Source: Chlorobiota bacterium
GTDB taxonomy: Bacteria; Bacteroidota; Ignavibacteria; Kapaibacteriales; NICIL-2
Length of the DNA stretch: 64,000 nt
Assembly: GCA_026415505.1 (NCBI GenBank)
Contig: JAOAGY010000033.1
Coordinates: 62,001-126,000 of the forward strand
Reading direction: 5' to 3'
This document shows positions 53,624 to 61,436 of this stretch, in pieces. The translations under genes were made by a program, and so were the position numbers. Position 1 is the first letter of the stretch. Each line of letters opens with the position of its first letter. Under the pieces are notes generated by a model that saw nothing but the letters and a program-made list of their open reading frames with translations, was not told the DNA's origin and did no database searches.

Positions 53624-54751
53624 ATGATTCCACTTCTCGACCTTCACCGCCAGTATCCCACGATCGCTGGTGACATCGAACAGCGCTTGCTCCGCGTCGC
53701 GCGAAGCCAACGATTCGTTCTCGGACCGGAAACCGACGAGCTCGAACGGTCGCTGGCTGAGTATCTCGGCGCGCGGCATGCCATCGCTGTTTCGAGTGGT
53801 ACCGACGCATTGCTTGTGGCGCTGATGGCTCTCGGCATCGGTCCGGGCGACGAGGTGATCGTACCGACATTTTCGTTTTTTGCAACGGCGGGCGTGGTCG
53901 CTCGGCTCGGTGCCAAGCCGGTATTCGTCGATGTCGAGCCGGGAACGTTGACGCTCGATGTCGAAGCGACGCGCGCTGCGATAACGCCACGTACACGAGC
54001 GATCGTCCCGGTGCACCTGTACGGTCAAGGCGCTGCGATGGACGAGCTGCTCGTGCTCTCGGAGCAGGCGGGCATACCGATCGTCGAAGATGCCGCCCAA
54101 GCGCTCGGTGCATGTCATCGCGACGGACGCCGACTCGGCACGCTCGGTCTCGTCGGTTGCTACTCGTTTTACCCCACGAAAAATCTCGGTGCCTTCGGTG
54201 ATGCAGGGCTTGTGGTGACCAATGACGACGCACTGGCGCATCGCATCCGCATCATGCGCAATCACGGCATGGAGCCGCGGTACTATCATGCGGTCGTCGG
54301 GGGGAATTTCCGCATGGACGAATTCCAAGCTGCTGTGCTCAACGTCAAGCGTACTCACCTGGACTCGTGGAATGCAGCGCGTCGCAAGCATGCCGCCTCG
54401 TATCGCCGAATGTTCGCCGAAAGCGGTCTTGTCGGTGAAGCGATCGAACTGCTCGTCGAGCGCTTTCCCGATGTTCCGGGGTCGCACATTTACCATCAAT
54501 TCGTCCTGCTGGTGCACGATCGCGATCGGCTTCGCCGGTGGCTTACCGAACGTGGCATCGGAACGGAGGTGTACTATCCCGTGCCGTTCCACCGGCAAGA
54601 GTGTTTTCGCGGGCTCGGCTATCGCGCAGACGATTTTCCCGTCGCCGAAGATGCTGCTGCTCGCGTGCTGGCGTTGCCGATGTTCGCTGAATTGCGTGCG
54701 GATGAAATCGCCGCTGTCGTCGAAGCGATCGCGGAATTCTATGCTCGATGA
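53624..54751 (+). CDS. DegT/DnrJ/EryC1/StrS family sugar aminotransferase
   Basis: A 375-residue PLP enzyme of the class that converts keto-sugar nucleotides to amino sugars for surface polysaccharides. The N-terminal IPLLDLHRQY and HAIAVSSGTDALLVALMALGIGPGDEVIVP are diagnostic. EDAAQALGA provides the cofactor-binding aspartate, and the Schiff-base lysine is K186 in SFYPTKNLGAFGDAG. The C-terminus has EVYYPVPFHRQECF. The product sugar cannot be predicted. ATG 53624 starts the conserved sequence. The 3' end overlaps the convergent phosphatase by 13 bp. Confidence 0.92.
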   Translation: MIPLLDLHRQYPTIAGDIEQRLLRVARSQRFVLGPETDELERSLAEYLGARHAIAVSSGTDALLVALMALGIGPGDEVIVPTFSFFATAGVVARLGAKPVFVDVEPGTLTLDVEATRAAITPRTRAIVPVHLYGQGAAMDELLVLSEQAGIPIVEDAAQALGACHRDGRRLGTLGLVGCYSFYPTKNLGAFGDAGLVVTNDDALAHRIRIMRNHGMEPRYYHAVVGGNFRMDEFQAAVLNVKRTHLDSWNAARRKHAASYRRMFAESGLVGEAIELLVERFPDVPGSHIYHQFVLLVHDRDRLRRWLTERGIGTEVYYPVPFHRQECFRGLGYRADDFPVAEDAAARVLALPMFAELRADEIAAVVEAIAEFYAR

Positions 54752-56013
54752 GGTGCTGTGCGTTTGAGAACGACAATCGTGCGGTCGTCGGAATACTGCG
54801 CGCCGGCGCTGAAATGCTGGACGTCTTCGAGAATCCGCATCGCGATAGTTCGTGGCTGCTCGCCAGCCGAGCGGCGAAGATGTTCTTCCAAACGCGCTTG
54901 ACCGTAGAGCTGACCGTCGGGAGATTGTGCTTCGAGAATGCCGTCGGTAACGATGAGCAGAACGTCGCCGTGCTGCATGTTGATGTTCTCGACCGAGAAG
55001 CGCTGGTTCGGCGCGATACCGAGAATCGGTCCGGTCGGCTCCAATGCCGCGATGCGTCCGCTGGAGGCGCTGTAGTGAAGTGCCGGGCAATGACCGGCGT
55101 TGGTGTAGAGCACCAGTCCACTGGCTGACGGTGTGATCTCGCAGTAAAAGAGCGTCACGAAGCGCTCGTTGGGGAAGGTCTCGTACACGAGCGTATTGAG
55201 CCGGCTGATGAGCGAGGAAATTTTCGTGTGATAGGTAATTCCCATCCGCAGCGCGCCGGAGACAAATAGCGCTTGAACGGCGGCAGGTAGCCCTTTGCTG
55301 GCGGCATCGCTGACGACGATACTCAGTCGCTGTTCCTCGTGCATGTCAGTGGGGCGAAGGTAGTCGAAGTAATCGCCGCCGACGACGCTATCGGGGACGG
55401 AAATGCCGAAGGCGATGTAGTCGAGGAACTCGACGGTGTGATCGGGCAGAAGCGAGCGTTGGAGTTCCGAGGCACGGTCGAGATCGCGCGCCAATTGTTC
55501 GCGTTCGCGACGGTGACGCAAATTCTGCAGCGCAGACGATGCCGCACTGCCGATGATTGCAAGCATCGAAGAAAGCTCTTCGCCGACAACGGGTGCGTTG
55601 ATTGCGATGACGTACTCGTAGAACTTCTGACCGGCGATCTTGACCAGTCGCCCGACGCCGGTCGCCGAGTAAATCCTGATGCCGCGCTCGCGCAGCAGCG
55701 TGTCCGTTTCGACGTCGGTTACCGTTCGACGTTCGGCTAACGCAGCAAAAGTCGGTTGCTCGGCGATATCGAGTTCGTAGTCGTCCGGGATATGCTGGAC
55801 GTCGCCGTACTGATAGAGCAAGCGATAGCTGCTGTGCTCGGGAACGAGCTTCCACAATCGAGCGCCGACGACAGCGAATTCGTCGCGCTCGACCAAATCG
55901 CGCACGAGCGACTTGAGCAGTTCTTCTTCGCTATCGAACGAACTGCCCAGAACTCTGTCGAGCAGCTTGTACAGATGCCGTTGGGGAAGCGACGCCGGTT
56001 GTGGTTGAGTCAT
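54739..56013 (-). CDS. SpoIIE-type PP2C phosphatase with N-terminal GAF-like domain
   Basis: A 424-residue signalling protein. The N-terminal part (about 10-175) resembles a GAF-type sensor. A linker with coiled-coil character (RHRREREQLARDLDRASELQRSLLPD) follows, then a PP2C/SpoIIE domain: ISVPDSVVGGDYFDYLR, LSIVVSDAASKGLPAAVQALFVSG, FVTLFYCEI, LVLYTNAGHCPALHY and DVLLIVTDGILEAQS carry the metal-binding aspartates. Such proteins dephosphorylate anti-sigma-factor antagonists (RsbU-like). No RsbV/RsbW partner is adjacent. A GGAGG ribosome-binding site precedes ATG 56013; upstream in-frame codons would run into the divergent gene. Confidence 0.9.
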   Translation of the reverse strand: MTQPQPASLPQRHLYKLLDRVLGSSFDSEEELLKSLVRDLVERDEFAVVGARLWKLVPEHSSYRLLYQYGDVQHIPDDYELDIAEQPTFAALAERRTVTDVETDTLLRERGIRIYSATGVGRLVKIAGQKFYEYVIAINAPVVGEELSSMLAIIGSAASSALQNLRHRREREQLARDLDRASELQRSLLPDHTVEFLDYIAFGISVPDSVVGGDYFDYLRPTDMHEEQRLSIVVSDAASKGLPAAVQALFVSGALRMGITYHTKISSLISRLNTLVYETFPNERFVTLFYCEITPSASGLVLYTNAGHCPALHYSASSGRIAALEPTGPILGIAPNQRFSVENINMQHGDVLLIVTDGILEAQSPDGQLYGQARLEEHLRRSAGEQPRTIAMRILEDVQHFSAGAQYSDDRTIVVLKRTAPHRA

Positions 56014-56046
56014 AACTTTGCACCCTCCAGACAGGAAACAGGCGCG

Positions 56047-56472
56047 ATGACGAACGAGCACTCTCCGCAATTGCAACGTGTAACCGTCCTGCATCTTTCG
56101 GGCAGCATCGAACGCATTGTCGCGATGCATCGGCTCGGCGATGCGTGCGATGTTCGCCCGATTCACGATTTCATCGTCGCCAAACCGAAAGACGTTCTGC
56201 AGCTTCTCCGCTCGGTGAAAGGGCAACGCATCGTCATCGCGACAAAAGACCTACGCTATCAGCGATTCCGCACGGTGTGGAAGATGTACGCAGCGCTGTC
56301 GGGTGCAAGGGCGGCGATGTTTGCCGACGAGCTCGGCGCGACGGATCGCTTCGGTTGGGCAAAACTCGCTGCAGTCGAATTGCCGTTGCTCATGCTCGAA
56401 GCGTGCGCTTCGATTGTCACATTGGCTGTCGGGTGGTTGCGTTTGGTTCGTTATCGCTCGATGTGCCGATGA
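56047..56472 (+). CDS. Uncharacterised protein coupled to a glycosyltransferase
   Basis: A 141-residue protein with no recognised domain. Residues 45-95 are rich in basic residues (KPKDVLQLLRSVKGQRIVIATKDLRYQRFRTVWKMY). A hydrophobic segment near the end (LPLLMLEACASIVTLAVGWLRLV, about 113-135) may contact the membrane. A good ribosome-binding site (AGGAAACAGG) precedes ATG 56047, and its stop overlaps the start of the glycosyltransferase as ATGA. Context suggests a role in surface glycan synthesis, but that is inference only. Confidence 0.65.
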   Translation: MTNEHSPQLQRVTVLHLSGSIERIVAMHRLGDACDVRPIHDFIVAKPKDVLQLLRSVKGQRIVIATKDLRYQRFRTVWKMYAALSGARAAMFADELGATDRFGWAKLAAVELPLLMLEACASIVTLAVGWLRLVRYRSMCR

Positions 56473-57656
56473 AATTGCTCTACCTGCGAACGGATTTTTA
56501 TGGCGCAGCGACCGACGGCGGTTCGTTCACCATGCAGAAAGGCATCGTCGGTGGTTTGCTCGACTGCGGTGTGGAAGTCGAGATCGTTACCAGTTGCCCG
56601 GCTCCTGACCATGGCACGGTGCCTGTGCACACGATCGGCTACAACCGGCTGATGATGAACTTGCCCGAAGTGTTCAGCATTGCCCACAATAGCCGCGTGG
56701 TGCGTCGCATCGGCGCTGTGTTGGAGCGTTTTCGACCGAACGTCATCTATCAGCGGCACAGCAGTCACAACATTACCGGCGCGATGATACGTCGCCGATA
56801 TGGCGTGCCGTACATTCTGCAGTTCGATGGCTCGGAGGTGTGGATGAAAACGCACTGGAGCAAAACATACCTGCCGCGCATGCTCGAACGTGCCGAGCGT
56901 GTCGCTCTCGGTTGTGCCGATTTGGTGACTGTCGTTTCCGAGCCGATGCGCCGCATGGCAATCGAAGCAGGTGCCGATCCGCGAAAGGTTGTCGTCATTC
57001 CGAACGGTGTCGCCATCGAGCGTTTTTCGCCCGATATTTCGACTGGCGATGTACGCGCTCGGTACGGTTGGGAGGATGCGGTCGTCGTGGGATTCGTCGG
57101 TACGTTCGATCGCTGGCACGGTGCAGACGTCCTTGCAGAAGCACTCGCACTCGCTGTCGCGCGCGAGCCGAGCGTGCGTGGGCTGTACGTCGGCGATGGA
57201 GCGATGCTCGGAGCCGTTACCGACATCGTCGAGTCGCACGGCATTGCCGATCGCGTCGTGTTTGTCGGGCGAGTCCCGCACGACAAGGTGCCGTCGTATC
57301 TGTCGGCGTGTGATATCCTGGCTGTGCCGACAGTGACGAATCCCGATGGCACCGAATTTTTCGGTTCGCCGACGAAACTGTTCGAGTACTTGGCGATGGG
57401 GAAAGCGGTCGTCGCAACGCCCTTGGGACAGGTCGCCGAGATCGTTCGCGATGGCGAAAACGGCGTCTGGTGCGAGCCGGGCGACCCTCGTTCGCTCGCG
57501 GATCGTATCGTGGAATTAGCGCGCAGTCCGGAGCTTCGGAAACGGCTCGGAGAAGCGGCTCGGCGTGACGCTATCGAGCATCACTCTTGGTCGGCGCGGG
57601 CACGTGCATTGATCGAGGCATGGGAGAATATCCGTCGCTCGACGTCGTACAGGTGA
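56469..57656 (+). CDS. Glycosyltransferase family 4 protein
   Basis: A GT-B fold enzyme of 395 residues. The N-terminal acceptor domain opens MKLLYLRTDFYGAATDGGS, and PYILQFDGSEVWMK is in the middle. The donor domain has VVVIPNGVAIERFSP, VGFVGTFDRWHGADVLAEAL, the nucleotide-sugar motif EFFGSPTKLFEYLAMGKAVVATPLGQVAEIV (E-x7-E) and a C-terminal helix. Sugar and acceptor are unknown. It overlaps the preceding gene as ATGA. Its last 76 bp overlap the convergent ABC ATPase gene, and both C-terminal sequences look genuine. Confidence 0.92.
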   Translation: MKLLYLRTDFYGAATDGGSFTMQKGIVGGLLDCGVEVEIVTSCPAPDHGTVPVHTIGYNRLMMNLPEVFSIAHNSRVVRRIGAVLERFRPNVIYQRHSSHNITGAMIRRRYGVPYILQFDGSEVWMKTHWSKTYLPRMLERAERVALGCADLVTVVSEPMRRMAIEAGADPRKVVVIPNGVAIERFSPDISTGDVRARYGWEDAVVVGFVGTFDRWHGADVLAEALALAVAREPSVRGLYVGDGAMLGAVTDIVESHGIADRVVFVGRVPHDKVPSYLSACDILAVPTVTNPDGTEFFGSPTKLFEYLAMGKAVVATPLGQVAEIVRDGENGVWCEPGDPRSLADRIVELARSPELRKRLGEAARRDAIEHHSWSARARALIEAWENIRRSTSYR

Positions 57657-58252
57657 GTGCACCATGCCAGCTCCGTCGGCACGTTCGTCGCGACGACGAC
57701 GATCGCCCTGGCTGCCGCACGTTCGATCCAAGTGCGGAGCGTTTCGATCCCAGCGCCATCGAGATTCGTCGTCGGTTCATCGAGCACGACCAGCGGCGGC
57801 GAACCGAGAAATGCCAAAAGCAGCTTCAGACGTTGCACCGTGCCGGAGGAGAGTTCGCCGATTCTCATCGAACGATACCGTGTCAGACTGGATTCGTCGA
57901 GCAGACGCTCGATTTCTTCCGACGACTCTCGAAGTCCGCGACACGCACAGTGAAAGGCGATTTGCTCTGCAACCGTGAGTTCATCGTAGAGTGTCAGCGC
58001 CGGAGCGCAATATCCGCTACGAGCTCGCAACGTGAACGGGTCGTCGGAGGTTTGCCCCTCGCACGAGAGCGTAACTTTTCCAGACGTCGGCACGAGCAAA
58101 CCGGCAACGATGCGCAGCAGCGTGGATTTGCCGCTGCCGTTCCGACCGATGCAGCCAAGCACGGTGCCGCATTCGACAGCGAACGAGACATCGGCGAGCA
58201 CATCGGTGTGTGCGTAGCGATGGCGGATTCGATCCAGAGTGAGCGAGATCAC
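57581..58252 (-). CDS. ABC transporter ATP-binding protein
   Basis: A single ABC ATPase domain of 223 residues: Walker A GRNGSGKST (36-44), a Q-loop-region substitute CAPALTLYDELTV, signature LSSGTVQRL, Walker B PLVVLDEPTTNLD and a switch-region residue near VVATN, where the usual H-loop histidine is not obvious. Length and look resemble CcmA-like exporters or YhaQ-type ATPases. No permease gene is adjacent. It starts at GTG 58252, overlapping the upstream protease stop as GTGA. A long upstream extension of the frame is antisense sequence and not real. Its 3' end overlaps the glycosyltransferase gene by 76 bp. Confidence 0.86.
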   Translation of the reverse strand: MISLTLDRIRHRYAHTDVLADVSFAVECGTVLGCIGRNGSGKSTLLRIVAGLLVPTSGKVTLSCEGQTSDDPFTLRARSGYCAPALTLYDELTVAEQIAFHCACRGLRESSEEIERLLDESSLTRYRSMRIGELSSGTVQRLKLLLAFLGSPPLVVLDEPTTNLDGAGIETLRTWIERAAARAIVVVATNVPTELAWCTHLYDVERRIFSHASINARARADQE

Positions 58253-59892
58253 GGCAACACGGCAATTTTCGTGAGTATGCGGTCGTTTCCACTGCTGACG
58301 ATCGCGATGAACACGCCCTGCGATGGGAATCGATCGCTCTCGGTCGAGATGCTCACTCTGCGGCGACTGTCGTTTCGCACTTCGACGGTGGCAGTCGTGC
58401 GGTGAATCTCGATTCCCTCGGTCGTCAAAAGTTGAACGGTGACACGATCGCCCGCGCGAGCAGAAGCAGGCACAGGGAGCGTCACCTCGCGGTCGCGATG
58501 GCGGATGACCGGATTGGGGCTGGGCTGGTCTTGCAGCGTCGTCAGCAAGCCATTGCGGAAGGCGACAATGTCGCAATTCGCATCGGTCGTGCGTGTGCAG
58601 TAGTATTCCGATGTGCCCAAGCGGTCGCCGCCGGGGGTTCGCGTTATCGCAACGCTGTAATCGTAGCTGGTGTGCGGATCGCTTGCCAGTTGCCGCAGGT
58701 GCGGATTGGTCGCCACGAAATCGGCGGTATCGGGTGTCGAGCTGGCATCGCTCGATGGGAGCACTGCTCGCAGCAGCTTGAACTGAAGCGGATAGAGCGA
58801 AACAGTCCTCGTCCACGAGGGATCGGTGTAGCGCTGGTCGTCGGTGTCGTTGTCCGGCTGCAACTCCGGCAGTATCGCGGCGTCGCTGAAATAGCCGTCG
58901 CGAGCGCGCGAGCCTGTCCAGTACAGCCACGGCAGCATGCGACACCACAGCGCGTCGAATCGTTGCCCACGGACAGCGACGACACTATCGAGCGCAAGCG
59001 GCGCCGGACTGCACGTGCCGATACCTTCCCACCAGGAACGAACGAGATCGTCGCCGAGCTGGATGGTCAAATACCGGAGCGCGATCGAATAACCGTAGCT
59101 TCCCTCGATGCTCCGATCGCACGACAAACAGTAGAGCGTCGGATTGGCAAACAGTCGTCGCACGTATTGCACGTAGTTAGGAACGTGCGGAAAGGCACGC
59201 TGTTCGATCCACACGCTCGTCATCTCGTAGTACGTCGGGCTTTCGCCGTAGTAGTAACCGTACTGCACCAGGTGGTGAAACTCGTGGTAGCACGTGATCG
59301 CCAACGCGACAATGCCCGTATCCGAGTACGTCGCGCGCTTACTGGCAGAGCCGATCGAATCGCGGCTGCTGTAATCATTGTCGAGGAAAATGAAACCTGT
59401 CGAAGCATAGCCGCCGCACGGGAGCGGGATCAAATCCTCGGCGAAGGTCGCACCGTACCAGCCGTATTGTCCCAGGTCGCGGTCGTCGAAAAAGAAGCCT
59501 GGCACTTGTCCGAGTTGCACAAGGTACACGTCCCACGAAGCGGTGTCCACGTAATCGCGCGGCGGGATGCGATAGCCGAGCGTGTCTATGGCGAAGCGGT
59601 ACGCAGCATCCATGTAGTATGCCGCCGAATCCACGTAGTCGGGAATGCCGTTGCCGTCGCGATCGCCGGAAGGGACTGCGTTGAGTCCGAGCGTGTCGTA
59701 GTGGATACAGAAATTGCCCGACGGCGAGATCATCGAAAACTGCATGCGTGGGCGAATGCGCGTCTGCGTGTGGGGAGCTTTGTGCTCGATGCGATCCAGA
59801 CACGAGTGCTGCCGATCGCCTTCGGCAAATGCGAACGAAACAGCACTCAGCAGCAAAAGCGCACGCGCGACGTACTGCTGCCGAGCGATCAC
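58249..59892 (-). CDS. Secreted HExxH metalloprotease-like protein with T9SS tail (MXAN_6640 type)
   Basis: A 547-residue protein starting at GTG 59892 with signal peptide ARALLLLSAVSFAFA. The mature part has FCIHYDTLGLNAVPSGDRDGNGIPDYVDSAA, a calcium-like loop and opening common in MXAN_6640-family putative metalloproteases. The zinc motif is CYHEFHHLVQYGYY (HEFHH, 203-207). The C-terminal region holds a T9SS-type sorting domain: SPNPVIRHRDREVTLPVPASA near 460, ending FIAIVSSGNDRILTKIAVLP. Likely exported as a surface or released peptidase; substrate unknown. It lies 11 bp after the fibronectin-like gene and overlaps the ABC ATPase start. Confidence 0.87.
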   Translation of the reverse strand: MIARQQYVARALLLLSAVSFAFAEGDRQHSCLDRIEHKAPHTQTRIRPRMQFSMISPSGNFCIHYDTLGLNAVPSGDRDGNGIPDYVDSAAYYMDAAYRFAIDTLGYRIPPRDYVDTASWDVYLVQLGQVPGFFFDDRDLGQYGWYGATFAEDLIPLPCGGYASTGFIFLDNDYSSRDSIGSASKRATYSDTGIVALAITCYHEFHHLVQYGYYYGESPTYYEMTSVWIEQRAFPHVPNYVQYVRRLFANPTLYCLSCDRSIEGSYGYSIALRYLTIQLGDDLVRSWWEGIGTCSPAPLALDSVVAVRGQRFDALWCRMLPWLYWTGSRARDGYFSDAAILPELQPDNDTDDQRYTDPSWTRTVSLYPLQFKLLRAVLPSSDASSTPDTADFVATNPHLRQLASDPHTSYDYSVAITRTPGGDRLGTSEYYCTRTTDANCDIVAFRNGLLTTLQDQPSPNPVIRHRDREVTLPVPASARAGDRVTVQLLTTEGIEIHRTTATVEVRNDSRRRVSISTESDRFPSQGVFIAIVSSGNDRILTKIAVLP

Positions 59893-59903
59893 GATACGGC
59901 AGC

Positions 59904-60323
59904 CTACTTGAACATTTCTTTGATCATCCCCCACGTGCGGCGCACGGTGCTCAGGTTGTGCGTAACGGCGGTCGAGGAGGTATAGGTCGTCGAGTTGTCC
60001 GTTCCTACGATGCGCAAGCGGTAGTAGTACACGCGAGCGGATGCGGAGGGATCGCCAGAACCTTTGCCGAGAACGTCGTTGTCCACGTAACGATAGACCG
60101 TGCCGCTCCCTTTCGGATCGAGCGAAGCGATGAGCGTCCACGTCCGATTGTCGGTCGAGCGCTCGATGTCGTAGCGGGCAATGTCGCGCTCGACGGTCGG
60201 TTTCCACTCGACCGTGATCGAACGCCCGTCGCTGCGTGCGGTCAAGTATTCGACCGACACTTCCGCTGCAATCGCCACCAGAGTGGCAAGACAAACGCTT
60301 GCCAGTATCGCTGCTGTCTTCAT
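59904..60323 (-). CDS. Small secreted fibronectin type III domain protein
   Basis: A 139-residue protein with signal peptide MKTAAILASVCLATLVAIA and one fibronectin type III-like domain: VSVEYLTARSDGRSITVEWKPTVERDIARYDIERSTDNRTWTLI, then VYYYRLRIVGTDNSTTYTSS. It lacks a T9SS sorting tail and a membrane anchor, so it may stay in the periplasm or act as a partner of the protease encoded 11 bp downstream. The start is ATG 60323. A TATATTTG box ends 7 bp before the ATG, implying an almost leaderless message. Confidence 0.83.
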   Translation of the reverse strand: MKTAAILASVCLATLVAIAAEVSVEYLTARSDGRSITVEWKPTVERDIARYDIERSTDNRTWTLIASLDPKGSGTVYRYVDNDVLGKGSGDPSASARVYYYRLRIVGTDNSTTYTSSTAVTHNLSTVRRTWGMIKEMFK

Positions 60324-60330
60324 GGCGCCG

Positions 60331-60338
60331 CAAATATA
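60331..60338 (-). promoter_or_regulatory. Putative -7 promoter box (TATATTTG) for the fibronectin-like gene
   Basis: Exact TAnnTTTG match on the minus strand. Only 7 bp separate it from the ATG at 60323, so transcription starting at the usual distance would give a leader of about zero to two bases. Confidence 0.4.
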
Positions 60339-60371
60339 TTGCGCTACCGTCGAAACTTCGTCGAGTGCACA

Positions 60372-61430
60372 ATGGCAGCGACTGCCGATGTCGCCATCGT
60401 CGGATTCGGTATCGCCGGCGCAACGCTCGCGCACTCCTTGATCGAGCAACGCGCGCGGGTGGTGGTTTTCGATTCGCCCGACCGACCTGCCGTTTCGCGC
60501 AGTGCCGGATCGATTGCGTCTGTCGCCGGATTGCGCTTCGGTGTGATCGAACAGTGGCAACAGTGGTGGAATGCTGCGCTGAGCGTGTACACGGAATTCG
60601 GCGTCATCGAGCCGATCGCGTGTTACCGTCTGGTCTATCGCGCCGACGAACAGAATTTCTGGGAGCGGAAACGCCATGCGTTGATCGCCGAGGGGCACGC
60701 ACGTCCTGCGCATCTGCCGCAACAACTGACCGAAGCGATCGAACTGCCGCTGGAGACGATCGAGATCGTTCGTGCAGCAAAAGTCCACGCAGCGTCTCTG
60801 CTCGACCGGCTGGCAGCGCAACTCGACAGAGACGGTCGCTACGTTCGCCGAACGCTATCTGCCTGCGACGTCGAGCCTGTCGGACAGGGCTACAGAGTCG
60901 CGGGCGTCGAATGCAAACACGTCGTGTTTTCCGAAGGCGCTTGGATGGCTGATAGCCGTTGGTTCGGTTGGATACCGCGCATGTTCGCGCGTGGGCAGCG
61001 CATCATGGGAGTTCTCGACCGCACTCTCACCGAGCAGCCCGTGTGGCTGAGCGTCGCGGGAAAAAGTTTGGTCGTCGTCGGCGATCGCTTTACGTTCGGC
61101 TCGACCTACGATTGGCACTCGCTCGAACCGATCGTGACCGACGAAGCGACGGCGTACTTGAGCGAGCAACTCGCACGAATTCTCCGGTGCGGTTATCGCG
61201 TTACCGATGCGTGGACGGGCGTCCGTCCGATCGTCGCTGATTTGCGTCCTGTCGTCGGCGAGCATCCGCACAACCGGGGGATGTGGATATTCAACGGACT
61301 CGGCTCGCGCGGGCTGTTGCTTGCGCCGCGATTAGCGCAACTGCTCGCTCGCCGCATCGCTGGCGAGCCGGTATCGCTCGGTCGGTGGGACGTCGCTCGG
61401 TTCGCCGAGCTTTTGCACGCGAAACCATAG
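60372..61430 (+). CDS. DAO-family FAD-dependent oxidoreductase, MnmC(o)/MnmL-like
   Basis: A 352-residue flavoprotein. The dinucleotide fold opens ADVAIVGFGIAGATLAHSLIEQ. The C-terminal signature GVRPIVADLRPVVGEHPHNRGMWIFNGLGSRGLLLAPRLAQLLARRI is the FAD-binding end of DAO enzymes and resembles the oxidase domain of MnmC, which converts cmnm5(s2)U34 in tRNA to nm5(s2)U34. The next gene, 7 bp downstream or overlapping its leader, is a YtqB-type methylase, which supports a tRNA-modification role. General D-amino-acid or glycine oxidase activity is the alternative. It is divergent from the fibronectin-like gene. Confidence 0.84.
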   Translation: MAATADVAIVGFGIAGATLAHSLIEQRARVVVFDSPDRPAVSRSAGSIASVAGLRFGVIEQWQQWWNAALSVYTEFGVIEPIACYRLVYRADEQNFWERKRHALIAEGHARPAHLPQQLTEAIELPLETIEIVRAAKVHAASLLDRLAAQLDRDGRYVRRTLSACDVEPVGQGYRVAGVECKHVVFSEGAWMADSRWFGWIPRMFARGQRIMGVLDRTLTEQPVWLSVAGKSLVVVGDRFTFGSTYDWHSLEPIVTDEATAYLSEQLARILRCGYRVTDAWTGVRPIVADLRPVVGEHPHNRGMWIFNGLGSRGLLLAPRLAQLLARRIAGEPVSLGRWDVARFAELLHAKP

Positions 61431-61436
61431 AAGCCA

